From contig NC_087096.1 of NCBI RefSeq assembly GCF_963855985.1, positions 9,114,001 through 9,178,000 of the forward strand: a stretch of DNA of 64,000 bases. The letters are read 5' to 3'. Below the pieces are notes generated by a model, which was given only the letters and a program-made list of their open reading frames with translations, did no database searches and had not been told where the DNA came from. Below, in pieces: positions 24,390 through 36,730 of this stretch; position 1 is the stretch's first letter; each line of letters begins with the position of its first letter. The stretch comes from Ostrinia nubilalis. Lineage: Eukaryota; Arthropoda; Insecta; Lepidoptera; Crambidae. The position numbers and the translations under genes are program-made.

Positions 24390-25480
24390 CAATGAATTAA
24401 GCGATGCCTCTGTGAGTGCAATAAACTGCAGCCGATCACTATCAACTAGATGAAGGATTTAAAACGAAATTAATTGCTAAAAAACTCAAGTGCTCTCAAA
24501 AAACTATTTATTTTATCACGTCTTGAGCTATGTGGTGCTTTGAGTAAACTGGATGAAGCAAATGAGAAGAAGTAATGTGAAGAATACCAACCTCACAGAT
24601 GTTCGAACACTGTGAACAGGTTTTTCTATTGTGATCGCCTAGCTGTCTGGAGAGACGATTAGGTGGAAATCTATTGTTGCAAACCGCGTCGTGGAGAAAT
24701 TCGAAAACGTTTATAATAATTAATACTATAATTCATAAGAAAGCTGATACAGCTCCACATTTTGGATTATCAAGGCGAAACCATTGGCGAGAAAATACGT
24801 GCACAGATGTTTCAATTGTGCTAAATTGAATGCTACTACCAATGTACAAATAATGGTAGATTTACCAGAACAGCAAGTATCTCAATCTAGACAATTCATG
24901 AACAAGGGAGACGATTTTGAAGGACCCTTTTAAATTTTGATGTCCAAGGGAACAAAACTATAGAAGCCTATAATATAGTGATATTTATTGTCTGCATGAC
25001 TACAAAAGCTACCCACATTGAACTCGTTGGTGACATCACTTCCAAATCCTATAAGGTTCACACTCGATCAACCGGCGTGCAGCGATGGCGACCAGACCTA
25101 AATGCATTGTTTGCCATCGCTGCACGCCGGTTGATCGCGCTGGTTTGGCCGAATCTTAAGTCTAATCGCTATCACTGCACGCCGGCTGATCGCTTGAGAT
25201 TGCGTTGGTTTGGCTGAACCTATAAAGAAAAAAGAACAGTTTTTATTTGGTCCAAAACTTATAGGTGCTTTTATACGCTTTGTTGAAGAGTGGCCGGACC
25301 TGTGAAGCAACCAGGATAGGAACTTTGTCTGAGCCAGGAGTTTCATAAGGCCTGGAAATAACTGCAATTTACTGGACAAATAGCGTCAACACTAGGATAG
25401 GCACTACATTCCAGTGGCAAGTACAATCCGTGGAGGTCTGCGGAAGGTCGATCAAGTACCACCTGAAAAGAATACAGTCA
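24390..25480 (+). mobile_element. Decayed BEL/Pao LTR-retrotransposon pol region
   Basis: Across three frames the plus strand gives, in the correct order: LSDAS (RNase H, about 24398); TKLIAKKLK and LSRLELCGAL (about 24470-24540); RWKSIVANRVVEKF (about 24661); ARKYVHRCFNCAKLNATTNV (integrase zinc region, about 24790); DLPEQQVSQSRQFMNKGDDF then EGPF (about 24860); CMTTKATHIELVGDITSKSY (integrase core, about 24990); and HYIPVAS..RGGL (about 25405). Many stops and frameshifts separate these. No LTR was identified, so it is a fragment. A GC-rich repeat cluster interrupts it at 25065-25200. Confidence 0.85.
25065..25137. repeat. 25-bp perfect inverted repeat with 23-nt loop
   Basis: CGATCAACCGGCGTGCAGCG followed by ATGGC (25065-25089) is complemented exactly at 25113-25137. 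A third diverged copy of the motif (CACTGCACGCCGGCTGATCG) follows at about 25175. The GC-rich cluster interrupts the BEL/Pao remnant. Confidence 0.9.
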
Positions 25481-26016
25481 GTATTCGCTCATCGTACCTA
25501 CATACGAAAAGATGGCAACAGTTTTGTATCAGGTTGTTGCATTTTTAAACGTCTGACCATTACGAGTATGTCATTTTGATTACAATAATCCTTAAAATAC
25601 ATATAAACTTGTGTCATTCTGTAATTGGGGACACACCGATTGTTGCTTACTGCTCCAAAAGACGTATAGATACATACCTTGTCACGCTGGCAATACACGC
25701 ATAAGCTGATAAATGAACACATGCGGCTCTGCAAAGATGAAAATTTATCACGATAACTACGATAACGATTCACTGAAGAGAGAGACAGAATTTAAAATGG
25801 ATCTTGTACTCATAAAGACCGATAATTTTACCACGTGGTAAGTAATCATTGGGACGAATTTTTGATAAACACACAGTCTTAGGTACAGGGGTATTTAGTG
25901 CAAAAAGGAGTGGATTGGATACTTAAATGACTGAAACTAAGTTAATTTGTGCTTTGTTAATGACTTAATTACATCTAAATAAATGTATCAATATCGGTTT
26001 AAAATACAACATCGCC
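25481..26016. other. Non-genic stretch
   Basis: No gene recognised. A 91-codon minus frame at 25498-25773 has no recognisable motif. Confidence 0.5.
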
Positions 26017-26305
26017 AAAAGCTTCGCAAAATATTAGCAACTAGACTTGCACAAAGATATCTACGTAGAAAATAACGTATCAATTGTTATATTTTATAAT
26101 GCGAATAAAAGCTTCGTGGAAGAATTAGGCATCTAGACTTGCACAAAATTACCAGCATAATGTGCACAAAAGTTTCGTGGAAAAACTACGCAACTGAACT
26201 TGCACTACGATACCCACCAAATAATATCCTAAAATAAGTATGCAACAATAGATACGCGAAAATGTTTTTTAAAGTCTTCGTGGAAGATGTACGTAACTAT
26301 TAATA
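26017..26305. repeat. Degenerate interspersed tandem repeat
   Basis: The phrase AAAAGCTTCGTGGAAGAATT, then GGCATCTAGACTTGCACAAA, occurs about four times in diverged form (near 26017, 26107, 26168 and 26271). Spacing is irregular at roughly 60-100 bp. A distant echo (CACAAGTGGACTTGCA) is at 26511. Origin unknown. Confidence 0.7.
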
Positions 26306-26833
26306 TGCTATTATTCATACGGAACTTTATTAAACAATTAAGTGCAAATGTATTTACTTCGTTTTTGCTATGGAAATTTAGATATTTTAATGTTGCAATA
26401 TTTTACATATTTGTACATAATTTCTTCATTTTTAAGAGAAAAAATATGAAAAAAATTGACAATATGTATTACCTCCTCCTCGATTTTTTAGTGCAATAAA
26501 AAAAATATCGCACAAGTGGACTTGCATACTTCTTCCAGGGGGGGTGCGAAATGTTTATGATCTATGATTTTATGGTGCAGCTACAGCAAATCTTTTTTGA
26601 TATTTTAAGTAGATTTTAAAATAAACCTCTAAAACTAGCGGTAATTGTCTTATGACCCCAGTAACTTTTGGCCACACATAAATTAGGAAAGGGTAAAAGA
26701 CTCCCGCGGGGGTCGGTTGGAACTAACTGTGTGTAAAGTTTTTGCAGTTACCACAAATTAACACTTGCTTACATTTGGCTTGCGGAATAATGAAACACGC
26801 ATTTCGTAAAACTATAGGTATAAATATATTTAA
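26306..26833. other. Non-genic stretch
   Basis: Very AT-rich. The hydrophobic 70-codon plus frame at 26287-26499 reflects T-rich composition and is not a credible gene. Confidence 0.5.
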
Positions 26834-27027
26834 CTAGCTGACCCGGCGAACTCTGTTCCGCCTTAAAGGCAATAAACAAGCCATCGCAATTTTTCCTTAT
26901 TTGCTCACCGTTTAGACCTACCCTGGACTACGACAAACATTTTAAAACCAAAATCAGCACAATCGGCCCAGCCGTTCTCGAGTTTTAATCAGACTAACGA
27001 ACAGCAATTAATTTTTATTTATATAGA
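26834..27027 (-). mobile_element. Complete short Helitron
   Basis: On the minus strand it starts A|TCTATATAAATAAAAAT and ends GCCGGGTCAGCTAG|T. The internal phrase AACTCGAGAACGGCTGGGCC is shared with the copy at 39808. 194 bp, non-autonomous. Confidence 0.85.
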
Positions 27028-28479
27028 TAGTTATTTAAGAACCATTATAATTTATTTTTCTAAATCGAATTATTGTCAAATAGATCAACTCGAATCTTGT
27101 CACAGTAAATTCAACTAAGGATTTCGTTTCGGTAAACTTTAAGAAAAAAGAATAGAAATAAGAACCTCTAAATCCAAACACAATACTTTGCTAGCGCGAT
27201 TCGAATCACTCGACATAACTCCTTTGTTAGATTTATAGAACGATCAGCCTGTAAAGTGTGCCAGGTATAGGGACGAGGTAATTGGACCTTGCCTCATGCG
27301 GGGCGCGCATTTCAATCCCTACCCGTATTCCCGCTAATGACAAACATATGGAGCCCTTTATAGCTTCGACGCAATGCAAGGGTCCGCAAATTTAAGCGCT
27401 CAAGGGTCGAGAATAAAAAACATGACCCACTTATTTTCACGGTCAGCGTCGTTTTGGCTGAAAAGGTCAAAGGGAGGACTCGTCATATGAACGGCAAACA
27501 AAAGCGCTTTAGACCTTCCACATAACAACATTAAATTCAGTCTCGAAGTTTGCAGAATAAACTCAAGGAGGCTTGCAACAAAACCATCTACGAGTAACTG
27601 CTACCATAATTTATAATATCTGAACACTAAATAATGATGTTATTAGTGTAAGTCATGCAACGTGATTGCAATGTTGCATAAAACCTAACTTACGGTACCC
27701 TCCGCAAACCGTACCAATACTTGTTCGCATTTTTGCCGATACACTCAATAGTGAAGTGAATCCGTTGGCATCATTTGAAAAGTGTTCTTTTCAGAAGCGC
27801 CCGCATTTCCGAACGATTTGCCGCCGTCAACGAACCAAAGAGCGTCAGCAAAACGGAACGCATTCGCAAACAAAACGTACTCGAGCAGCGAAGAGGCGAA
27901 ATGTGCTGTGTTATTTATTATTCACTTGATGAAAACTGGAAAGTGGAATAAACCGTCAACCCGTACGTGACTGCGGGTTTGGCCCATCTCTTGGAAGCGG
28001 TTTGCTTTCTTCTTGTTGTAATCATTGCTATTGCGAGCGCGCTCCGATTTACGTAACCTCGGATGTGAGGTTGTTCTTTGTTTGTTTTTTAGAATAATAA
28101 ATATGCGGCAAACAGTTTGAGTTTTGACTAAATTTTATGCCAAGATTTCTGCATGTTTTCTTTTACTTTAAACGCTGTAAACTCTTGTTTAGTTTAAGTA
28201 TATGCTTTCTTTGCAATTCTGTCTTTCTTTGCTTCATAAAAACAGACAGTCGGCTAAAAGCAGAACGCTTGTTCTTCTCACGGCCTCGCAATAAAAAATA
28301 TATAGGCATTTCAATTGTATGCATGGAAACACAGGATATATCCTTACTTGTTTCCTCTTTTACGATGTTATCATTCTGTAACATGGCGTGCAGTGCAATA
28401 CTGAACGTAATTACATAACGAGTATGATTAACGCATTGTGCACTGACATTTCGCTCTGGAACTGCTGTTTAATGTACTA
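27028..28479. other. Non-genic stretch, GC-richer at 27290-27480 and 27780-27900
   Basis: No exon recognised. Overlapping small frames at 27666-27970 and 28137-28418 lack homology or splice context. The 27290-27480 patch is a candidate regulatory block only. Confidence 0.4.
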
Positions 28480-29767
28480 GGGCACTATTTAAGTTGTGAG
28501 CCTCGACAACATAACGTGTTGTTAGACGACATCTGATACTTTTAATGAAAAGTTTGACATTTTTGACTACAACTTTATTCAAAACTTTTTATCATTTGAG
28601 CACGTTTTGTATTATTAACATTGAACTGAAAATTATCTTGACTACAAAAACATGGAATTGACTTGCGGAAATTTTCGCGCGAAGATTTATTATGACTTTC
28701 GACGTGGTTAATCAATACAAAACTGAAGCGGTCAGCTGAATTTCACTTTCGGTAATAAAGATCTGTCCTTTACCATTGTAAAACGCTAGTTTAAGAAGTA
28801 TAATATTGTATGTCATTGGCTCACCAGTGAACTTAGCGAAAGTCGTCCAAAATGAATAATAGTGGCGGAAAACATTGATGTTGTCAAAAAAATGGAAGAG
28901 AAACCTCGTCATGTGATATATCGTAGGATTGAGATAATCCTAGGCATTAATTCCACTAGCAGTAATAAAATATTGTATGACCATATTATGGTTAATACGT
29001 TTTTTTCTCACTGGATGTCACAAAATTTTTCAAACGCTCAATAGGACGCTTGTGTCGTTTAGTCCTTGGAAATGTTTGATAAATACGTTTAAAAAGCTTT
29101 AAAAGCCGTTTTTAAAATTGTGACAGTTGACGAATTAAGGATCTATGCATAATGATCCTGAAAATAAACAGCTATCGAGTATGGAGGTGTTTTAAGATGA
29201 ACCAATTCCAACAAAAGTCCCATGCGCTCGGAACACTTTGAAACTTACGGTCGCCTATTTTTCCGAAATATCCGATTATATGACAGAAACGTCACTAAAG
29301 AAATTTAGAATGGTTAATTCTTAATAGTAAACAGTCACTTTTTTTCCAAAAGTCTTCAGTTTAATAAGGGAAACTGACCAGCATAGTCGAATCGCCATTC
29401 GTGACGAAAATGTGAGCTTTTACACGTCTCGTCAAACAACTCACTATTTGAACACTCAAAATATGAAATAAACAGGTCCAACGCTACAAAATTCTTGCTT
29501 GGAATCTAAACACTTCATTTGGTACCCATATATTAAAATTAAATGCGTGAACAGCGATTTATGTAGCCAGAAGCAACTGTCGGTGCGGTCAAAAACCATG
29601 CTTTGGAGGTGCCTCAAGCTGAGTGGAAAAAATGCTATGAAAAGTGTTTCGGACACATTAAAAAGTACATAAATCATGAAAGACAATAGCAATAAATGCA
29701 ATCAATACCATATTAATAATAAACTACTTTGTTTTCATAGTTAGGCTCACAACTTAAATAGTGTCCC
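28480..29767 (+). mobile_element. Near full-length but inactivated mariner element
   Basis: The inverted ends are GGGCACTATTTAAGTTGTGA on the left and a complementary end GGGACACTATTTAAGTTGTG on the right, one base indel apart. TA precedes the left end; the right flank has lost it. The transposase, on the plus strand, is recognisable in pieces: ENIDVVKKMEEKPRHVIYRR then IEIILGI (HTH region, about 28864), FSHWMSQNFSNAQ (about 29003), VTVDELRIY (first catalytic Asp region, about 29120), DEPIPTKVPCARNTLKLTVA (about 29197), HTSRQTTHYLNTQNM (about 29425) and EVPQAEWKKCYEKCF (about 29605). Frameshifts and stops are frequent. The total size of about 1.29 kb is normal for mariner. Confidence 0.9.
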
Positions 29768-29933
29768 ACGTATTTGCTTTTCAGGCACTATCATTTAACA
29801 ATATGTACGTAGTTTGTATTCCCAACCGACCGAAGCCTGGGAAATATGAGGGCGTGGACTAATTAGTCTGCCTCTACATTAGTTAACAGGTTTTGGGTTA
29901 GTCTACACTCTAGTAGAAACTTAGGCTGGGTTG

Positions 29934-30041
29934 CACCATCTTACTTTAACTTTGACAAACGTCAAAAATCTGTCAAACTCCATACAAAAAACACCGGTTA
30001 TCGTCATAGTTACGGTCAAAGTTAGGTGGTGCAACTCAGCC
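29934..30041. mobile_element. Harbinger-type MITE, family A, copy 2
   Basis: GGCTGGGTTGCACCATCTTA.. to ..GGTGGTGCAACTCAGCC, flanked by TTA on both sides (29931-29933 and 30042-30044). It shares AACACCGGTTATCG with copy 3. Palindromic and non-coding. Confidence 0.9.
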
Positions 30042-30044
30042 TTA

Positions 30045-33000
30045 GCGTAGCTAATTCTCTGCGTCCGTACTTTTGATATTTATGTAGGTACGTACATATT
30101 TGTCGCAGTTACACAGAGTACCAATATTGCAGTCTACATAATATGAATGAAAATGGATCTATCTAAAAATATGAACTTCATTGTAGTAGTTAGCAGATTG
30201 CCACCATGTAGATTTTAATTGTATAGGTTCCTAAGTAATAAACATGGATTTTTCCATTTCCTCATTTAGTTTTTAGGTACCTATTAGTTTTTTTGCCAAT
30301 ACGATGATCAATTTCACAAATGCGCAATTATGTTAGGAATGATAAAATCTTATAATCATTGTAAGATGAATCTACATGACAAAGATGCTACCTCGTAACA
30401 ACAATGGATGTGGATATGACAGAACAATCACGACCTTTTTACGCGGTCAAGTAAAAAACATACAAGATAATACCTACTTTATAGTTTAAGTGAAAACGTG
30501 GACGTAAAATAGGTATCAGTCGACTTAACCGCGCATTTGATTACTATTTGAGATTAAAAAACGGTCAAGTGCGAGTTACACTTGCGTGCATAAAAAATTT
30601 GTAGATGTAGAATATCCACACAGTCGTAACTAAGCCATAAAATTAACCTATTCAATTATAACAATTTTAAATTTTTAGCTGGGAAGTATCTCTACAGACG
30701 TAAGTCTCACTAAAACAAATTATTTTTAGCAATTTTATCAATCGATTCAAGCCCTGAGTAAGTAATTAATGTAACTCATTCATAAACGTCGCGTTAAGAC
30801 CCGTGTCTTTATATGTCAGTTCAATTTACCTAATTGGAAATCTAATCCTGGACTTTATGCATTACATGTAGTTCATCCTACCTACCACTGCATCATCCGG
30901 ACTTCATCTCAATAGGTAATTATGTTCTTTCGTAACTACACAAATTAATGTAAGTAAACACGAATGAAAATAATTTACCAAATTAAAGAAATAAAAAAGT
31001 AATTACTGTCACTCACCAAAATTTTCAATGTTTAATTAGAATCGTTAACGATTGAACTCTCGTAAACACAAACCTGAAACAAACAAAGGCAATTTGTAAT
31101 ATTTTCAAACCATTCCAATCCACAGTGAATGTTTTTGTATAACAACAACTGAGAAAACCTCTAGAGGATTCAACTTCACTGTAAATATTTTACAGGTTTT
31201 GTTTTTGAATATTTAAAATTAGAAATAAACTCAAAAAAGTTTCAGTAACATAGTATTTAATAACAATATCCCATATTTCAGCCAGAAACATAGTTTGTAA
31301 TAGGTAAGTAGTTGTAACTGAAGAAAGATTATTAGAAATGATTACGAGTTAAATAAACAGCCAGTACCTAAATTGAGTTGTAGAACAACGAAGAAAACTT
31401 AAATAGTTGCACTACCACCATAACGTTGGCTTGGACTAATAAACAAGTAATAAAGATTAACCAAGTGTATTATCAACATAATATTACATAAATTGCACAA
31501 AATTCCCCAATTAATATTTCCAATCGCCATTCAAGGAAATGATCAAAACGCATTCCACTTTTATCGTTCAACAAAATAACAGCAGTTAGACAAAAAGTTG
31601 TTAATTAAGCTCACGTTCCGATTGCGAGGGAGGCTGTTTGAAACGTGATCGCATGTTGTCCGTTTTCGACTCGAGTTGTGTTATTACTACGACCCCTTTT
31701 CGGAATTATAATTTAAGACTAGAATGCTCGATTTAATTCAACACGCGTATGAAATTAACGATCCGGGGTTAGATAACTTTTTTTCGTACGCATTTCATAA
31801 TTTTCAGTAATAACGTCATGTTTATTTAAATACATCAAATACACGTGTAAGTAGATTAATTAAAAGGTGCATTACATCTTCTAGACCCATTTTCAGGATT
31901 GTCTTAGCGACCGAGATTGTTCCAATTCCAATCCACAACTTTAGCCCTGAAAACCCAATTAAGTAATTTCTCAAAATGAAATCCATAAAATTAGCTAGTC
32001 AATTAAGTTGGGAAAAAAGTAACGTCATAGAATTTCTCTTTTACATACAAATGAAAGAATCGCGCTTAGGCTGTTCGTAAGAAGTATGTCAATTGACTCG
32101 TGGTGTCAACTACCCTACAGGTTTATTGACATCACTAGAGAATACATAAGTCATTGACTACATTTGTCATCTATATTCACAGCAAGTTGTTAATGTTTCT
32201 TCAAGCCACACGGCTTGTAATCTTTACAATTATAAGCTACAAGTCCAAGAGAAATATCGCACTTCCTCAGAACGCCACTTTCTCACGGTAGGTGGCGTCT
32301 GGCCGCGACACAGTTCACCGGCGTACGCGCAGCGCAGTGCGAATGGAACCAAATCAGTATACACCTCATAATTTTCATTTGGTGTGATGTTTCACGGCTG
32401 TTTTTGTTTATATGACCTCGAAAGATGTCATCAGTTTCATATTTCAAAACCGTGATGAATTTGGGACGGCATCGTTAATTCTTATGGACTTTCTAGAGAG
32501 GAATGTTTAATTAAATACGTGATCTTATTTGGTAGTAGAAAATACTTGTTATACAAAGTTTTACTCCTTAATTAAGTTATTGAGAAAAGTAAAACATTTC
32601 GTAGTTAAGAAAATAAGTAGTCATAAAAGTCATATAATTTTTGCAAGTAGGCTTTTAAAAAGCACTTTTAATTAAGCTTAGCTAGCATTCTAATTAAGGC
32701 ACTAATAGAGGAATATTATCACTAGCTTACAAGTTGTCCTAATTCCTGTAAGGCTGTGGTCCAAGCAAGTGCGACATCTGGCGGCCGTGCATCGACCTCG
32801 GTACCGGTTTCCGACCCGCTGCAGTCTGCTGCGCCGGCGCATCTACCCGTAATGTTGCCATGCACGCTCTGATTCTATTGTTTACATGAGTAACACAGGC
32901 GTTTACTATAGCGGTAAATGAAAGTCTTTCAAAGGCCGCGGCTTTTGTTGCGGTTTTTTTTGTTTTTTTTTTATTATAATGTAGTGCGAGTGCTATCTAA

Positions 33001-35932
33001 TGGTGACGATCAAGATAAACTCTGGCCAGTGACAGAAAATGGGAAAGTAGTGCAGCGTAATTAGAACTCGTCAATGTTTTTAATTGACTCTATTAGTATT
33101 GTGACTGTGTGAGCTTTTTAAATCTGTCTTAAATAATAGAATTCTATTCTTAGTAAAACATGGTAAAACTGATGCGTAAGAAAGAAGACCATTTTCTTCG
33201 TACTCGGTGGATTTAGTGAGTCAGAGGAAGCTTATGAGCTTACCTATAAAAGGCGTTGAATAAAAGTCCTAGCATACAAGTGCTATAATTGTCAAGATTC
33301 ATGATCGATACATTCTTTGTGTTCATCCAATTTCTTTCAAATTCTCCTAACACTGCTTTGTATCTATCCGGATCTGACAGCACGGCATCGTTCAATGAAA
33401 CCTCAAGAATTTGCTACAAAACAGAATCATTGAGTGTAAGGCCGGCGACACACGCAATCCACGCCTAGCCACGCGTGCTCGTTCCACCAGGCTGCACTGG
33501 CGATTCTCCACAGCTGTTACGAAACCAGCTGAGAAAACTATTTACATAATGTAGATACATTTCATCTTACGTCACACCATTCAATTCGCACAATTTGGCT
33601 ATTTAAAAACTCATTACGAATCGATTACTCCGAGCGAAGCATTTGTGACAGTTTGGTGAGCATCGAATAAACCTTGTTCATTTAAAATTTACCAGCAATT
33701 TAATGGGCGATATTCAACATTTCTGCATTAATCATCATGTAGAGCTGTGTAGAGTCCGGCAAATTCGACCAAAAAAAGTTCAAAGAAAATTGGTTGATTG
33801 GCATTCAAAACCCTTCGGGCATGTTAAGGAGTTGAAGCCGGGCCGCCATAAGAATAAAAATAACTGCATCGTTCAAACAAAAGCAAAAAAACAGCACCAG
33901 TTAAGAACAAAGGCCAATCATAAGCGAAAGGAACGGCAGAAGCCTTGTTTTCATCGTTTCCCACGACGTATGTAGCGTGCGTAGGCACACTTGCACCTTC
34001 CATCCCTTTCTTCAACAACTTTTAAAACGCGCGAAAAAAGGACAACCATAAGTTTCTGTGGAAACAAGAGCGTCCTGCAGGAGCAGGTTTTAAATTGAGG
34101 TCAAAACTTAACTTTTCATTAACTTGTCAGTTGCAATGAATCTTAAAAGTGAAGTAAGTGAAAATGCTGAATACTTATATGCATGTATTTTCTGGTAGTA
34201 AGAAAACATTTTCTTTAATTCTAATAAGTTTACCTAATAAATTATCTTATTAGAGATTTGTAACAAATAACTATGCAAAACCAACGACGCTTCACAACAA
34301 AGTATTGACATTATGAAACAGGTTAACAATTTAAACAAAAGTACATAAAAAAGGGGTTAAAAACATTCCAACTTAACAGCAACAATGTCCGTTTTACAGT
34401 CACCGAGGAAACAAATACTTTATGGTAATAAGAAGGTACTTAAACAGAAATGATCATCGCCTTGTCCTCAAGCTCCGTCAGCCTTGAGTGAACTATAAAA
34501 TAGACTTAGCAACTTCCATAACTATGGGAATGGTGGCGTCTATAGAGGCCATTATTGCACAGAGTAAAATCACTTGTACATTGTTTATGGCGGAGTGCTT
34601 GTGGCAGGTAGACGGCTATTGTGTTCAAACAGTAAACAGTCTTAGGGTCTGGGATGGCACAACAACGCATATCTTAGGAACCGATTGTGTATGCGAGAGA
34701 TATGGGTTTGGCGCTTACAAACACGATTATTGTGAGCGTTCGAATGTTGTACATTTCTGACTCAAACTATACCTTACATACGAGACTCGTATGTGTTCGT
34801 ATTATACCTACTCGCAAAGAATTGTATGTTAGACACTAAAAAAGAGATTCCAACCAACACTCATCTTCAGTAAATTCAGAAAAGGCATAAAATGTTAAAG
34901 GGAATTCCTAACACGACACCAAAGTTGACTTTCTTCATTTAGTACGAAATTGAAATGTTTAACAAATACTTAATTAATAAATGAGCAAAACATGATAATA
35001 TGATGAATGAGAAATGCTGAAGACAAAGGCTGAAACGAGAAAAGTTTTGAACTCAAAATGTTTTGAAACTTTTGTATAGTCATTATATTCCTTGGAGAGA
35101 ATTGGAAACATGTCTCTGTTTCAACGTGGCAGTTATAATTAATTATATTACTTTATTAAAGTAGCTTTGTCAAGACAAATATTGGACTAGAAGAAATAAT
35201 GCTTGCTTCAACATTGTCCAAGTATATTTAGAGACAATGGCATTATCCCATTGGAATCAGCTACAGGACTTAGTAAAACAGCTTTAGTATCTCCGATGTA
35301 GCGTGGAGCGATAAATCCGTAACAAACTTCAATACCAAATTTCCTGTTGAATAAAGTTATTGTTGCTTCGTTCCACAGCCTGTTTGTACGAAGGGGCACA
35401 TTTCTATAGCAGGTAGAGGTCCCTTGTCAAATGAAACGTTGTGCCGCACACGTGTTCGTGAAGACGATAAATCAAATAGCAGCTTCACAATGTCACAGAC
35501 TATCTTAGATGTAATGGCAGGGTACAATGTTTAGAAAGTTGTGTGCAATAGAACGATGGTTTATGTGTCCCCTAATTTGCAACATTAACGATTCAATCCC
35601 CAGCGTCAATAACAGAGAGGCATATCCGTTTAAGGTTTAAGTTTAAGTAAATTAACCGAAATGTTACAAACAATTAATTGTCACGTTGATTAATAATATT
35701 ATACAATAAGTAGGTTGAAATAAACCAAGAATAAATTTCATATACCCACATTTTGTAGGTACTTTTGTAAACAGACAAACAAGTGTTGTTTTCGAAAACA
35801 TAAACACATAAATAAGAATATTACTTAATTCCGACTATCCCTTCTCTGACTCACGCCCTTTGTTAGACACAGAAACCAGTTCCAAAAAAAAACTGATGCA
35901 CCAAGCTGACCTGGGTGGTTGCAAGTTCAGCC
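30045..35932. other. Long non-genic stretch
   Basis: No coding exon is recognised in about 5.9 kb. GC-richer patches lie at 32280-32345 and 32760-32850. A basic 90-codon plus frame at 33703-33975 is lysine-rich but matches nothing known to me. Repeat D copy 2 is at 32637. Confidence 0.45.
32637..32670. repeat. Dispersed repeat D, copy 2
   Basis: TTTTTGCAAGTAGGCTTTTA then AAAAGCACTTTTA, nearly identical to 21502-21537. Confidence 0.6.
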
Positions 35933-36047
35933 ACGTTACACGCCGACGTGTGAGTGCGATCGAGTGTAGTAGAGCTGTAAGTGCGAGTGTGTGCGTGGAA
36001 CGAGTCGTAACCTGTTCGACGTGGTTGAATGAAGAGTGGCTCAAGAG
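35933..36047 (+). other. Candidate first exon (5' UTR) with strong donor
   Basis: A GC-richer segment with many GTGCGAGTGTGTG-like motifs ends at CTCAAGAG|GTAAGC (intron from 36048), a near-consensus 5' splice site. Base composition and GTG/GAG-rich texture resemble insect 5' UTR exons. An open frame crosses it but stops in the intron, so coding is not supported. The start at 35933 is arbitrary; no clear TATA or initiator was found. It would be the first exon of a plus-strand transcript, perhaps continuing to 47380. Confidence 0.35.
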
Positions 36048-36612
36048 GTAAGCTACTTTCTACCGGTCGGTCCACGTGATTTTACTATGTTTACCGAACT
36101 CTACGTCGGTGATCGCGAAAAAACAAACACTATGGCATATTGACCTGCATGCCTATTAATAAGAGAAATAAAGCTTATGTTTCACCAGCATTTTTCATTA
36201 ATATTCGACTAAGAAGTAAACATCAGACTTAATAAGGAGCACGTAGAGCTCTAAAGTTGAGAAAGCGACTCTACCAACAGAAAGTACCGAACCGATTCGA
36301 ATCTGTGTGTCATTTTCTGGTTTTCTCGTTAAAGTTTATTTTGCGTTTACTTATCTTTAGCTTCGTTAAATATATGGCGGTAATTTGTGTTCTAACATGT
36401 GCTAAAATCTACGACAGTCCAACGTATTTTCATAAAATTTTCACATTTGCAAACATTTTAATACAGATAATTGTAAAGTTATAAACTAGTATCTAAGGTA
36501 TAATTTAAAGTTTCCCAGGATCGTACTACAGTCGATATACAATTACCAACTCTAAGCCGAGAAGATAATTATCATAATTATCTTACGAGCAACCTTTGCT
36601 GAGTAACTCTAA
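36048..36612. other. Non-genic (putative intron) stretch
   Basis: Follows the candidate donor at 36048. Nothing recognised. Confidence 0.4.
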
Positions 36613-36730
36613 GACTGAGTTGCACCATCTTACTTTAATTTTGACAAACGTCAAAAATCTGTCAAAATCCATACAAAAAACACCGGTTATCGTTATAGTT
36701 ACGGTCAAAGTTAGGTGGTGCAACTCAGCT
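36613..36730. mobile_element. Harbinger-type MITE, family A, copy 3
   Basis: GACTGAGTTGCACCATCTTA.. to ..GGTGGTGCAACTCAGCT, flanked by TAA on both sides. The interior is very close to copy 2 (29934). Confidence 0.9.

Noticed and set aside
31282..31303. 22-nt microexon between TATTTCAG and GTAAGTAG
   Set aside because: Splice motifs are good but the segment is tiny, contains stops in two frames and has no linked exons. Chance is likely.
33703..33975. Lysine/arginine-rich 90-codon plus frame as a nuclear protein
   Set aside because: The basic content follows from A-rich codons, with no domain or splice support.
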